NCBI GenBank assembly: GCA_965222895.1
Contig: CBDCVB010000001.1
Location: 992,001-1,056,000 of the forward strand
Source: Bin87 sp965222895
Lineage (GTDB): Bacteria > Chloroflexota > Dehalococcoidia > Lucifugimonadales > UBA3495
Reading direction: 5' to 3'
Length of the DNA: 64,000 nucleotides
In this document: positions 50,625 to 59,371 of the stretch, piece by piece
Layout: the number at the start of each line of letters is the position of its first letter
How positions within the stretch are numbered: position 1 is the first letter of the stretch
Translations under genes and position numbers: made by a program
Notes under the pieces: generated by a model
The model's database searches: none
Told to the model about the DNA's origin: nothing
What the model saw: only the letters and a program-made list of their open reading frames with translations

Positions 50625-51878
50625 GTGGCCGCTCACAACGAGACCCAACCCGGGAGTTTCGGGCAGTCCCAGCGCGCCGGCGCCGACGGGATTGCGCTTT
50701 ACGTACACGTCCCCTTCTGCCTCAGCAAGTGCCCTTACTGCGACTTTAACACGTACCAGGGGATTGAAGGCCAGTTCAGCGACTACCTGGGCGCCGTCAT
50801 CGGCGAGATTGCCGCGTGGTCGCGGGCGTTGGCGCACCCCGCTGTCAACACGATCTTTCTGGGCGGCGGCACGCCGTCCTACCTGCCCGACGGCGACGTT
50901 GCGCGAATCCTGGAAGCCATCTCCGCCGGCTACGTGGTGCGCAAAGACGCCGAGATTACCGCCGAGTGCAATCCTAACGATCTGACTCCGGAGCGTTGCG
51001 CCGATTTGCGGGTGGCCGGCATCAATCGGGTCAGCATCGGTGTGCAGAGCATGGACAACGGATTGCTGGCGATGCTGGGCCGCCGCCACGACGCCGACGA
51101 GGCCGCGGCTGCGCTGGCGAGTTGCCGCAGAGTCGGATTCGACAATGTAAACCTGGACCTGATGTATGGCCTGCCCCGGCAGTCGCTGGAGCAGTGGCGG
51201 GACACGGTGGAACGGACGATTGCCCTGGCGCCGGAGCATCTGTCGCTGTACGCGCTAACGCTGGAGGAAGGCACACCGCTGCGTCGCTGGGTGATCGATG
51301 GCCGGCTGCCCGAACCGGATCCTGACCTGGCAGCCGATATGTATGACTTCGCCCGGGCCGCGCTCAGGGACGCCGGCTACCAGCACTACGAGATTAGCAA
51401 CTGGTCGAGAGCGGGCCGCGAATCGGAGCATAACCTGGCCTACTGGCGCAACCTGCAGTGGCTCGGCGTCGGGCCTGGCGCCCACTCGTCGCTGGGGGGC
51501 TGCCGGTTCTGGACGGTGCGCTCGCCCCGCGATTACGCTCAACGGGCGCAGGAATGGGCGCAGCAATCGGACGCCGCCGGCCCGTGGGCAGCAGTGTCGC
51601 CGGATCGCATCAAGTCAGTGCCTACGGTGGATGACCTGGAAGTTATCGACGAAGCCACGTCAGCGGCGGAAACCATGTTTCTCGGCCTGCGGCTGCTGGG
51701 TGGCCTGGACCTTGCCGTCGCATCTGCCCAGATGGGCATAGACCTGGCAGCGCGCTACGAGCAGGAATTGGCGGAGCTGACGGCAGAGGGCCTGCTGGTA
51801 CGGGAACCGGATGGCCGGCTGCGGCTGGCGGAGGAGGCGTACCTGGTGGCCAACCAGGTGTTTACGCGGTTTTTGTAA
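50625..51878 (+). CDS. hemW: Radical SAM heme chaperone HemW
   Basis: This 417-residue HemN-like protein has LYVHVPFCLSKCPYCDFNTY with C32, C36 and C39 for the 4Fe-4S cluster. It also has FLGGGTPSYLP, INRVSIGVQSMD and the C-terminal HemN domain. The CxxxCxYC spacing and absence of the HemN N-terminal extension point to HemW, which inserts heme into proteins, rather than coproporphyrinogen dehydrogenase. The start is GTG at 50625. Confidence 0.9.
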   Translation: MAAHNETQPGSFGQSQRAGADGIALYVHVPFCLSKCPYCDFNTYQGIEGQFSDYLGAVIGEIAAWSRALAHPAVNTIFLGGGTPSYLPDGDVARILEAISAGYVVRKDAEITAECNPNDLTPERCADLRVAGINRVSIGVQSMDNGLLAMLGRRHDADEAAAALASCRRVGFDNVNLDLMYGLPRQSLEQWRDTVERTIALAPEHLSLYALTLEEGTPLRRWVIDGRLPEPDPDLAADMYDFARAALRDAGYQHYEISNWSRAGRESEHNLAYWRNLQWLGVGPGAHSSLGGCRFWTVRSPRDYAQRAQEWAQQSDAAGPWAAVSPDRIKSVPTVDDLEVIDEATSAAETMFLGLRLLGGLDLAVASAQMGIDLAARYEQELAELTAEGLLVREPDGRLRLAEEAYLVANQVFTRFL

Positions 51879-51898
51879 ATGTTCTAGGATATCCAATA

Positions 51899-52159
51899 AT
51901 GCTGGATTTTTTATCGCAGATAAGCCCACTGTTACCAGACAACTTGACACCAGCCGTAACAGTTTTGGTTGCAATGGTCTTGGCTGGACGATTTATAGTT
52001 TCGCGAGCTCATCGGATGCTCCAGTCGAGGCGCGATGGACGTTTTTTGTATTACACACCCATCAGGATTGTGCTGCAAATCGCTGTTGCCCTAGTGTTGA
52101 TGTTTATATTGGCCGTGATGGGCTTTATAGCCTTCAACCTAATCACAGGTCGCTATTAG
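51899..52159 (+). CDS. Small membrane protein with two helices
   Basis: This 86-residue protein has two hydrophobic segments (LTPAVTVLVAMVLAGRFIV and IVLQIAVALVLMFILAVMGF) joined by a basic loop. No family is recognised. It starts 20 bases after hemW, so they may be co-transcribed. Its end overlaps the opposite gene by 17 bases. Confidence 0.6.
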   Translation: MLDFLSQISPLLPDNLTPAVTVLVAMVLAGRFIVSRAHRMLQSRRDGRFLYYTPIRIVLQIAVALVLMFILAVMGFIAFNLITGRY

Positions 52160-52478
52160 GCTGGTTGCGCCTAGTCCACCATTGTTTGCAAATCGCCCAG
52201 ATTAGGTAAGACGAGCTCCCTACCCAGAAACCTGATGACACGACGAAACCCCACGCCGCGATCGACGCTAAGTTAGTGAGATTCGCCTTAGCGGCGGCGA
52301 CGGTCAGCAATACGCAAGCGATCACTAATCCGGCCAGTAGGACAGAGAACAAATACAACTCGCCTGGCATTTGCTGTGGGTTCTGCCCGGACGAATCATG
52401 GATCGGCGGACGGGACTCGCCCGGAGGTGCTGCACGCCCGGTTCTTATCCACTTGCTTCGGACATTCGAAATAACCAT
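52143..52478 (-). CDS. Small membrane protein with two helices
   Basis: From the ATG at 52478, preceded by AGGTAAG, the product has 111 residues. A basic N-terminus is followed by two membrane helices (LYLFSVLLAGLVIACVLLTV and a second near residue 80). No family is recognised. It is convergent with the small membrane gene at 51899-52159. A TTG start 16 codons earlier is less likely. Confidence 0.55.
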   Translation of the reverse strand: MVISNVRSKWIRTGRAAPPGESRPPIHDSSGQNPQQMPGELYLFSVLLAGLVIACVLLTVAAAKANLTNLASIAAWGFVVSSGFWVGSSSYLIWAICKQWWTRRNQPNSDL

Positions 52479-52654
52479 CTTACCTGCCTGTTCGTCGAAT
52501 ATACCTGTGTTTAGGTAGGTTGACAATCAGCTATCTCGAGATCAACTGATTCCATTATAACCGCAAGGCCCAGCATCCGGGCCTATGCTACACTGCCCGC
52601 GGGCTTTGGCCCTTTCCATGCCGTTGCGCGCAGACTCGTCCGGGAGGTTTTACT

Positions 52655-53881
52655 ATGGCGGTGCAACCTTACACTATCAGCGTTACCGATGAGGTGCTTG
52701 AAGACCTGAAACACCGGCTGGCCCACGTGCGCTGGCCCGATGAAATCCCCGGCGCGGGCTGGGATTACGGCTCCAACCTGGACTACATCAGGGAGCTGGT
52801 GGCCTACTGGCGCGATGGGTTCGACTGGCGGGCTGCTGAGGCCAAACTGAACGCTTTCGCCAACTTCTACACCACCATCGACGGGCAGGGCATTCATTTC
52901 ATCCATGAGCGAGGCAAGGGGCCCAACCCCATGCCCATCATAGTGACTCATGGCTGGCCGGGCACCATCTATGAGATGCACAAAATCATCCCGATGCTGA
53001 CCGACCCGGCCAGCCACGGCGGCGATCCGGCAGATTCCTTTGACGTGGTTGTGCCGTCGATGCCCGGCTACGGATTCAGCGCTCAGACCCGCGAGCGCGG
53101 CGTGCATACCCGCCGGATTGCCGAGCTGTGGGACAAGTTGATGGCCGATGAGCTGGGCTATCAGCGCTATGCCGCCCAGGGTGGCGACTGGGGCGCCGGC
53201 GTCACTGCGCGGCTGGGTTACCACCACGCCAATCATGTGCTGGGCCTGCACACCACGTCAGTTACCCAAGCCATCCCCTACCAGGGCGCCAGTCTGGAAG
53301 GGTTGGGCACTCGGGAGCGGCTGGAGCAGGTAATTGGTACTGCACAGGGCGGCTATCGTCGCGACTTTGCGGCCACGCTGTCTGACGACGAAATTAACAT
53401 GATCGACCAGCGCGTGTCCTGGCAGGCTGCGGAGGGCGGCTACGGGCATATACAGGGCACCAAGCCGCAAACCCTGGCCTATGGCCTCAACGATTCCCCG
53501 GTGGGACTGTGCGCCTGGATCGTGGAAAAGTACCGCACCTGGAGCGATTGCAACGGCGACGTGGAGAGCGTCTATACCAAAGACGACCTGCTGACCACCG
53601 TCATGATTTACTGGGTCACGCAGACGATCAACTCCAGCACGCGGCTTTACTACGAGAACAGCCGCAACCCCTGGTACTTCGGCCCCGACGACCAGATTGG
53701 TGTGCCCTGCGCCATCGCGGTGTTTCCCAAGGAACTTTCCACGCCGCCGCGTTCCTGGGCCGAACGCACTTACAACGTGCAGCGGTGGACGGAGATGGAT
53801 AGCGGCGGCCACTTCGCGGCGCTGGAAAAACCCGCCGAGCTGGTGGCCGATATGCGGGAGTTTTTCCGGGGGTTGCGGTAG
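52655..53881 (+). CDS. Epoxide hydrolase family protein (EHN domain)
   Basis: This 408-residue alpha/beta hydrolase has the epoxide-hydrolase N-terminal domain (LKHRLAHVRWPDEIPGAGWD). HGWPGTIYEM is the oxyanion region and QGGDWGAGV carries the nucleophilic Asp. Tyr residues of the lid and the C-terminal GGHFAALEKP with the catalytic His are present. The enzyme opens epoxides with water. The gene has its own promoter region upstream. Confidence 0.9.
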   Translation: MAVQPYTISVTDEVLEDLKHRLAHVRWPDEIPGAGWDYGSNLDYIRELVAYWRDGFDWRAAEAKLNAFANFYTTIDGQGIHFIHERGKGPNPMPIIVTHGWPGTIYEMHKIIPMLTDPASHGGDPADSFDVVVPSMPGYGFSAQTRERGVHTRRIAELWDKLMADELGYQRYAAQGGDWGAGVTARLGYHHANHVLGLHTTSVTQAIPYQGASLEGLGTRERLEQVIGTAQGGYRRDFAATLSDDEINMIDQRVSWQAAEGGYGHIQGTKPQTLAYGLNDSPVGLCAWIVEKYRTWSDCNGDVESVYTKDDLLTTVMIYWVTQTINSSTRLYYENSRNPWYFGPDDQIGVPCAIAVFPKELSTPPRSWAERTYNVQRWTEMDSGGHFAALEKPAELVADMREFFRGLR

Positions 53882-53927
53882 CAGCTATACTCAACGTATA
53901 CGGTATTCCAACCGGCGGGTATGAGGT

Positions 53928-54629
53928 ATGGGAACTACGGAGTGGACAATCATCGGCACCGGCATCGCGCTACTGGCGGTGTTGGCGCCCCTCATTATCT
54001 ACACCAATTCGTCGTTAAGGAACGAGGTCAAGGCTGCTCTCGCGGAACTCGGGGCTGAACTGCGAGCCGAGATTCAGGGTGGTGATGCCGCGCTGCGGGC
54101 CGATTCACAGCAGGGCATGGCTAATTTGAGGGCTGATATGGCTAATCTGCGGGCGGATTTACAGCAGGATATGGCTAATCTGCGGGCCGATTCAAAGCAG
54201 GGCATGGCTAATTTGAGCGCCGATATGGCTAATCTGCGGGCCGATTCAAAGCAGGGCATGGCTAATTTGAGGGCCGATATGGCTAATCTGCGGGTGGATT
54301 TACAGCAGGATATGGCTAATCTGCGGGCGGATTTACAGCAGGATATGGCTAATCTGCGGGCGGATTTACAGCAGGATATGGCTAATCTGCGGGCGGATTT
54401 GAAGGCGGACAACGCCGGTCTGAAGGCGGAGTTGAAATCAGATATTGCCGGTCTGAGGCTCGAGGTTCGATCCAACCGGGCGGAAATCATCACTAACCGC
54501 CGGATGCTGGGGCGTTTTGCGCTGCATCGCCACGGCGACGATGGTTTGCCCCTGGCTCCGCTGACGGACACGCTAGAACCACCCGACGGCAGCGGCGATG
54601 CACCCAACACCGAAAACGTCAGCGATTAA
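53928..54629 (+). CDS. Membrane-anchored coiled-coil protein with mixed 11- and 7-residue repeats
   Basis: This 233-residue protein has an N-terminal membrane helix (WTIIGTGIALLAVLAPLIIY). A long rod follows, made of repeats of MANLRADLQQD (11 residues) interspersed with DMANLRA (7 residues) at about 60-165. These are exactly the two basic coiled-coil periods. The DNA repeats are 33 and 21 bases. The C-terminal 40 residues are acidic and disordered. The function is unknown; it resembles the design at 24103-24531. Confidence 0.65.
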   Translation: MGTTEWTIIGTGIALLAVLAPLIIYTNSSLRNEVKAALAELGAELRAEIQGGDAALRADSQQGMANLRADMANLRADLQQDMANLRADSKQGMANLSADMANLRADSKQGMANLRADMANLRVDLQQDMANLRADLQQDMANLRADLQQDMANLRADLKADNAGLKAELKSDIAGLRLEVRSNRAEIITNRRMLGRFALHRHGDDGLPLAPLTDTLEPPDGSGDAPNTENVSD

Positions 54630-54730
54630 TGCAGAGCAGTCAGGTCAGGCTGACATCAGGCAAGAAAACCGTTACCATTGCGGCCAGGACGATTCAATCA
54701 ATGCAAGCCCGGCGCACCGGGTGGACAACT

Positions 54731-54738
54731 AAGGAGGA
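54731..54738 (+). promoter_or_regulatory. Strong ribosome binding site of the LLM oxidoreductase
   Basis: AAGGAGGA lies about 9 bases before the ATG at 54748. It fits the 16S anti-Shine-Dalgarno closely and fixes the start. Confidence 0.75.
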
Positions 54739-54747
54739 ACCCTTTAC

Positions 54748-55932
54748 ATGATTACCAAGTTTGGCAGTCTCTGGGCCGGCAACGTCGATATGGAAAACCC
54801 CGGCTACCAGGGCACGCCCGCCAACGACCGCTGGCTTTCCGATGAAGAACTGGGCGGCGGCGCTATTGAGAAGGCCGAGCAGCTCGCCATCACCATGGAC
54901 CGGTTGGGCTACGACAGCTTCTGGGTGGCAGAGCACCACTTCCAGCGCGAAGGGTACGAGTGCATCCCCAACCTGCTAATGTTGTATGTACACTTGGCGC
55001 ACCTGACCGAGAACCTGCGCTACGGGTGCGGTTTCAACATCAACCCCATGTGGAACCCGGTGCGCCTGGCTGAGGACTACGCCACTGCCGACTGGCTCAC
55101 CGACGGTCGCGTGCGCTTTGGCGTGGGCCGCGGCTACCACACCCGCGAGGTTGAGGTGTTCGGCTCCCCGATTATGGACCAGAACGCCAACCGGGAGTTG
55201 TTCGAAGAGCAGGTGGAGGTCATCTGGAAGGCATTCAACCAGCGCAGTTTCTCCCACCACGGCAAGCACTTCGACGTTCCGCCCCAGGTGCCCTATCGCG
55301 GGTACGAACTGGAGGAGATTACGCTGGTGCCGCGGCCCAAACACGAGGTGGAATGGTGGCAGCCGGTGGTATCGGCCAGCGACCGGGCCATCAACTTCAT
55401 GGCGAAGTGGGGTATCAACGGTATCATCGGCGGCGGCGCGGCTACCGGCGGCGCCAGCGACGACGTGATCCAGCGCTGGCAGGCCATTCACGCCGAGCAC
55501 GGCAAGGACTATAAGCTGGGCGAAGGTCTCATCGTCGGGTACTCGGTGCAGATTGCCGACACCGAGAAAGAAGCCATGGACCAGGCGCGGCTGTGGATGG
55601 AAGAGCGGGTCAAGATGTTTGGGCCGCTGGGTTTCATCGCCGGGTTGAGCGCCGAGCAGCTGGCCGCGCTGAACGCCTTCGGCCGTCCGGTTCCCCAGGG
55701 CCTGAAGATGCCCACCATCGAGGAATCGGTGGCTGCCGGGCAGTATCTGGTCGGCCCGCCCGAGCGCATCACCGAGCAGTTGCTGGAAGTGCAGGAGCGC
55801 TACCCCGGTCTGGAGGAAGTCAACATCGGTGTGACCAACATGGGTATGCCCACGTCGGCGTCGCTGGAGCAGCTGGAATGGTTCGCCAGCGATGTAATGC
55901 CCCACTTCACCAAGCAAGGCGGTGATAACTAG
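54748..55932 (+). CDS. LLM class flavin-dependent oxidoreductase
   Basis: This 394-residue luciferase-like (F420 or FMN) oxidoreductase has AITMDRLGYDSFWVAEHHF, LAEDYATADWLTDGRVRFGVGRGY and RELFEEQVEVIWKAF. These are hallmark LLM features: the TIM barrel and the WVAEHH substrate loop. Members oxidise alkanes, amines or aldehydes. The protein is complete, with a strong ribosome site. Neighbours do not define its substrate. Confidence 0.9.
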   Translation: MITKFGSLWAGNVDMENPGYQGTPANDRWLSDEELGGGAIEKAEQLAITMDRLGYDSFWVAEHHFQREGYECIPNLLMLYVHLAHLTENLRYGCGFNINPMWNPVRLAEDYATADWLTDGRVRFGVGRGYHTREVEVFGSPIMDQNANRELFEEQVEVIWKAFNQRSFSHHGKHFDVPPQVPYRGYELEEITLVPRPKHEVEWWQPVVSASDRAINFMAKWGINGIIGGGAATGGASDDVIQRWQAIHAEHGKDYKLGEGLIVGYSVQIADTEKEAMDQARLWMEERVKMFGPLGFIAGLSAEQLAALNAFGRPVPQGLKMPTIEESVAAGQYLVGPPERITEQLLEVQERYPGLEEVNIGVTNMGMPTSASLEQLEWFASDVMPHFTKQGGDN

Positions 55933-56003
55933 CCGAACCGGCCCTAAAAACATCCGACTGCTGTCCTGCTGGCAGTGTCGATGCTCCTGATAACGATTGT
56001 GCT

Positions 56004-56483
56004 GTGATGAAACTGCTCAGGATGGCAGTCGGAGAATACTGGATAATTTATTATCTGGTTTACGTTGCCGGTGTAGGATTAGGGGTGTGGCTGTATCAGC
56101 ACAGATTGCATTGGGAGCAGGTACGGGATGGAGACGGCATATATCTGTTGGCCGCCATTTTTGGCGTATCAGTGGGTATCGCTTTACTAGCGGCAATTAT
56201 CGTGGAGGTAACGGGTCGTATGGTACTGCTGATTCCAAGAGCATGGAACAAATTGAAAGAAGATAGCCGCCGGGAAGGGCGCGAAGCAGGGCGCGAAGAA
56301 GGGCGCGAAGAAGGGCGCGAAGCAGGGCGCGAAGCAGGGCGCGAAGAAGCTCGCCAAGAATCGAGCGAGCGTCTGAAAGAAGCTTACGAGCGGTTCGGCA
56401 TCGAGGTGGACGGCGTCCTGACGCTGCCGCGCACGCCCGAAGTGGAGCGCTTTTTGGCGAACCAACGCGACGAGCGTTCCTGA
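56004..56483 (+). CDS. Membrane protein with charged GREEGREAG repeats
   Basis: This 159-residue protein has two membrane helices (YLVYVAGVGLGVWLYQ and LLAAIFGVSVGIALLAAIIV). An Arg/Glu/Gly repeat zone follows (about 86-113), built of four-residue REEG/REAG units. It is followed by a helix with ERFGIEVDGVLTLPRTPEVE. An ATG three bases later (56007) is an equal start. The DNA shows 12-base tandem repeats. The function is unknown. Confidence 0.6.
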   Translation: MMKLLRMAVGEYWIIYYLVYVAGVGLGVWLYQHRLHWEQVRDGDGIYLLAAIFGVSVGIALLAAIIVEVTGRMVLLIPRAWNKLKEDSRREGREAGREEGREEGREAGREAGREEARQESSERLKEAYERFGIEVDGVLTLPRTPEVERFLANQRDERS

Positions 56484-56580
56484 TAATCCGCCTGAACGCA
56501 TCACCAGGCAGCCGGTATCGTCTGCTCAGAACGTATGCCCCACTTGTCCGCCCAGGGATGGCGCGGACGAATGGCGTCGG

Positions 56581-57624
56581 GTGGCAGGAGCAACATTGGC
56601 AACTGATTACGAACTTCAGCCCGCCGCCATTACCACCGTGGTGGGCGCCACCACCTGGGGCACTGCGCTGGGCATCGTGGCCGCTCGGATGGGCAACACG
56701 GTGCGTTTGTTGTGCCGCACTGCCGAGGAAGCGGACGGCTTGCGTCGGGATGGGGAGCACACGCGTCGGCTGCCCGGGCATCCGTTTCCACCGACGTTGT
56801 CCCTGGAACACGACCCGGCGACGGCGTTGCGCGATGCTCAATTGATAATTGTGGCGGTGCCTTCTGACCGGTTCCGGCAGAACCTGCGGCACATCTCCCG
56901 GTCGGTGCCGGGCGATGCCGTGGCGCTCAGCGTTACGAAGGGGTTCGACCGCCCGGGCAGTCTACGGATGACCGAGGTGATGGCACAGGAGTTGCTGCAG
57001 TCGGACACGGGTAAGTTTGCCGTGCTTTCGGGGCCGAGCCTGGCCGACGAGGTGATCGCCGAAAAGCCGGTTTCCGTGGTGGCAGCCTCCCAGAGCGACG
57101 GGTCGTGCCGGCTGGTGCAGGACACGCTGACGTCTCCCATGTTTCGCATCTACACCAGCGAGGACGTGGTGGGCGTTGAGCTGGGGGGTGCGCTGAAAAA
57201 CATCGTGGCGCTGGCTGGGGGCATCGCCGACGGGCTGGGCGTTGGCGACAGCGCCAAGGCCGCGCTGATAACGCGTGGACTGGCGGAAATCAGTCGCCTG
57301 GGCATCGCCGCCGGCGCCCATCCACTGACGTTTGCCGGTCTGGCTGGCCTCGGAGATGTGATGGCCACCTGCAGCAGCCCCTACAGCCGCAACCGCAGCG
57401 TGGGCGAGCAGCTGGGCAAGGGCCGCCGGCTGGAGGACATTCTGGCCGGTATGGACGCGGTGGCCGAGGGCGTCAACACCACCCTGGGCGCGCTGGAACT
57501 GGCCGAACGGCTGGATGTGGAAATGCCCATCGCACACCTGGTGTCGCAGGTGCTGTTTGAAGACCTGCCTGCCTCCGACTGCATCCCGGCGCTCATGGCG
57601 CGCCCAACCCGGGCGGAGTGGTAG
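56581..57624 (+). CDS. gpsA: Glycerol-3-phosphate dehydrogenase [NAD(P)+]
   Basis: This 347-residue enzyme makes sn-glycerol-3-phosphate for phospholipids. Marks are the nucleotide-binding VVGATTWGTALG (22-31, where the usual GAGSWG is varied to GATTWG), FAVLSGPSLADEV, GVELGGALKNIVALAGGIADGLG and the end-domain GDVMATCSSPYSRNR. The start is GTG at 56581. It is well separated from the previous gene and probably has its own promoter. Confidence 0.92.
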   Translation: MAGATLATDYELQPAAITTVVGATTWGTALGIVAARMGNTVRLLCRTAEEADGLRRDGEHTRRLPGHPFPPTLSLEHDPATALRDAQLIIVAVPSDRFRQNLRHISRSVPGDAVALSVTKGFDRPGSLRMTEVMAQELLQSDTGKFAVLSGPSLADEVIAEKPVSVVAASQSDGSCRLVQDTLTSPMFRIYTSEDVVGVELGGALKNIVALAGGIADGLGVGDSAKAALITRGLAEISRLGIAAGAHPLTFAGLAGLGDVMATCSSPYSRNRSVGEQLGKGRRLEDILAGMDAVAEGVNTTLGALELAERLDVEMPIAHLVSQVLFEDLPASDCIPALMARPTRAEW

Positions 57625-58431
57625 GAGGATTATTTCCCTAATGCTGCTGTCAAGAGGCGGAGGAATTTGACTCACAACCTGACCGTCTCTGGGAGTGCGC
57701 GGGCGTTAGACGATTACCGGGTTGCGACGATTGCCGGAACGACGGGGTGTGTTTGAAATGTACCTGCGGACGCAGCAACCGTAGTAGCCAGATCTCCAGC
57801 GGCTCGTTGCCCTTTCCTTTCGCAGTGCCCGGCGCAAATGTCGTGCCTACAACCAAATGAGTTCCGTGGCCGGGACAGCGTGCCCCCGCCTGCTGACCAC
57901 CGGGCTGCTGCGGCAGACCTATGATAAGGTCAGCGACGCCGAGGCTAGGGCGAGCCGACTTCGACATCCGGTGGAAAAGCCTGCCCTCGGCCACGACCCT
58001 GGGTCGCCCTGGGGATTGAGATTGAGGATAGCCCTTCGCTAAGAGTACGCTCGTTGCAGCAGAGCAGCGACTACTGCCAGTACCTAAAGCGACGGGTGGT
58101 GTCAGAGCATCGGCCGTCGCGGTTGGTCCACATGTGAAAGCAAGGGGATTTCAGTAAGAAACAAGCCGGGGCCGAGCTCGCCTATTAAATAGTACCGCTT
58201 GACTGCAAGGAGGTGTAGACAGAAAAAGGGCAAGCACAACGTCTGACCTCTATCCCAGGCTACGCTCGTCGTCAGGGTCTCCGTCTGCTTGTCGATTGAA
58301 GAGTAGCTCCCCCAACTTAACGCCCGACAAGGGCCTCGTCAATCATCCTGTCCAGCAGTGGGCAGGGTAATTGCAAGCAATCGGTAGGGAGGACAGGGGA
58401 GGGTTTGATCTTGCGTGGGTTGTCCGCCTTT
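57625..58431. other. Long stretch without a convincing gene
   Basis: I see no supported protein or RNA gene in these 807 bases. Short open frames on both strands (for example 57650-57994, minus) lack family signals. Base composition is mixed. It could hold a decayed gene or a non-coding RNA. Confidence 0.55.
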
Positions 58432-58680
58432 CTACATCCAAATCCCTAGTATCATCAAGCTTGTTCCAACAAACAGGCTGACTACACAAACAACGTTCAG
58501 CACTAACAGGGTCTTGTCATCCCTCATCATACTCTTGACCCTGAGCACCAACCCTCGGAGGACACCTTCGTCGGTCCCGACGATGCTTGCCATACCCGAT
58601 TCCGCGTGGGAAAGAATAATCAATGTCAACACTGCAGTTACATCGATAACCAGCCCTACCGTAGAGAAAACCTCCGCCAT
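58432..58680 (-). CDS. Small two-helix membrane protein (tentative)
   Basis: An 82-residue frame has two hydrophobic helices (VGLVIDVTAVLTLIILS and LLVLNVVCVVSLFVGTSLMIL) joined by a charged loop. The regular pattern of membrane helices makes it the only plausible gene in the low-density zone. No family is recognised. Confidence 0.45.
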   Translation of the reverse strand: MAEVFSTVGLVIDVTAVLTLIILSHAESGMASIVGTDEGVLRGLVLRVKSMMRDDKTLLVLNVVCVVSLFVGTSLMILGIWM

Positions 58681-59371
58681 GGATTACCTCTCTTTTTCGT
58701 GGTGCCCCCGGCCTATGACACGGTGGCTCCTCACCCGGGTCGGTTGTCCTCATATCAAAGGTAAGTAGCTGAGCGGGCACAAGACACCTATCCGACGATG
58801 CCCGATTCCGTGCCCTTGACCGTACTGGTCGGGCGCCCTTTGGTGGTAACGAAATGGCATGTACCTTTATCCTTGAATAAGCCGCTGTGTTACTGCGTAG
58901 GCACATCAACGAAAGGATTGGCTGCAAGGCTAAAGGGAAGCGTGGCACATCAATCAAGTCAATCTCTTAGTTGGGGGAGGGAGTTTTTGCCTTCCCTACC
59001 TAAACTCCATACACTAAAACACAACGGAACCCTCACAGTGTACACTTTGCCATTCTCCCCGACTTTTGAGACAAGCTCATATGCGGTCATGGCAAAAGCG
59101 TTGCGTAAGCGTTGGCCCAGCCGCGGGCCGGGGTCTGCCAAACGTCCTGCTCACTACGAGCAATCGGAATTACTGCAAGAGATCCGTCGGGTTTTGAATC
59201 CAGTAGTGTCTGCATTATTAGTACGATCCTGATGGAAGATACCACCACACAGAACCATCTTAACTCACCCCTGCTATAATGCGCCGGGCGGGGAGTTTTG
59301 GATGCACCGGCCAGCGCCGCGCAAAAGACTCCCATCTCCCACCGGGAGCGGGGCTGGGGGTGAGGGGCGTT
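58681..59371. other. Stretch without a convincing gene
   Basis: Open frames here (58798-59232 plus; 59087-59335 minus) show no domain, no steady codon pattern and overlap each other. The right end holds a CCCTCTCCC-type repeat at 59331-59368. Nothing else is recognisable. Confidence 0.5.
59331..59368. repeat. CCCTCTCCC hairpin repeat, copy 3 (diverged)
   Basis: CCCATCTCCCACCGGGAGCG is followed by GGGCTGGGGGTGAGGGG. It lies just after the ispH stop codon on the minus strand and may act as its terminator. Related copies are at 24055 and 44845. Confidence 0.5.

Noticed and set aside
52520..52561. TTGACA ... TATAAC as a sigma-70 promoter for the epoxide hydrolase gene
   Set aside because: The two boxes are about 30 bases apart, too far for a normal promoter.
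54090..54400. Dense tandem repeats that could suggest a CRISPR array
   Set aside because: They are contiguous coding repeats (MANLRADLQQD) without unique spacers.
58798..59232. A 144-codon plus-strand frame in the gene-poor zone
   Set aside because: It has no recognisable domain or ribosome site, irregular composition and overlaps equally weak frames on the other strand.
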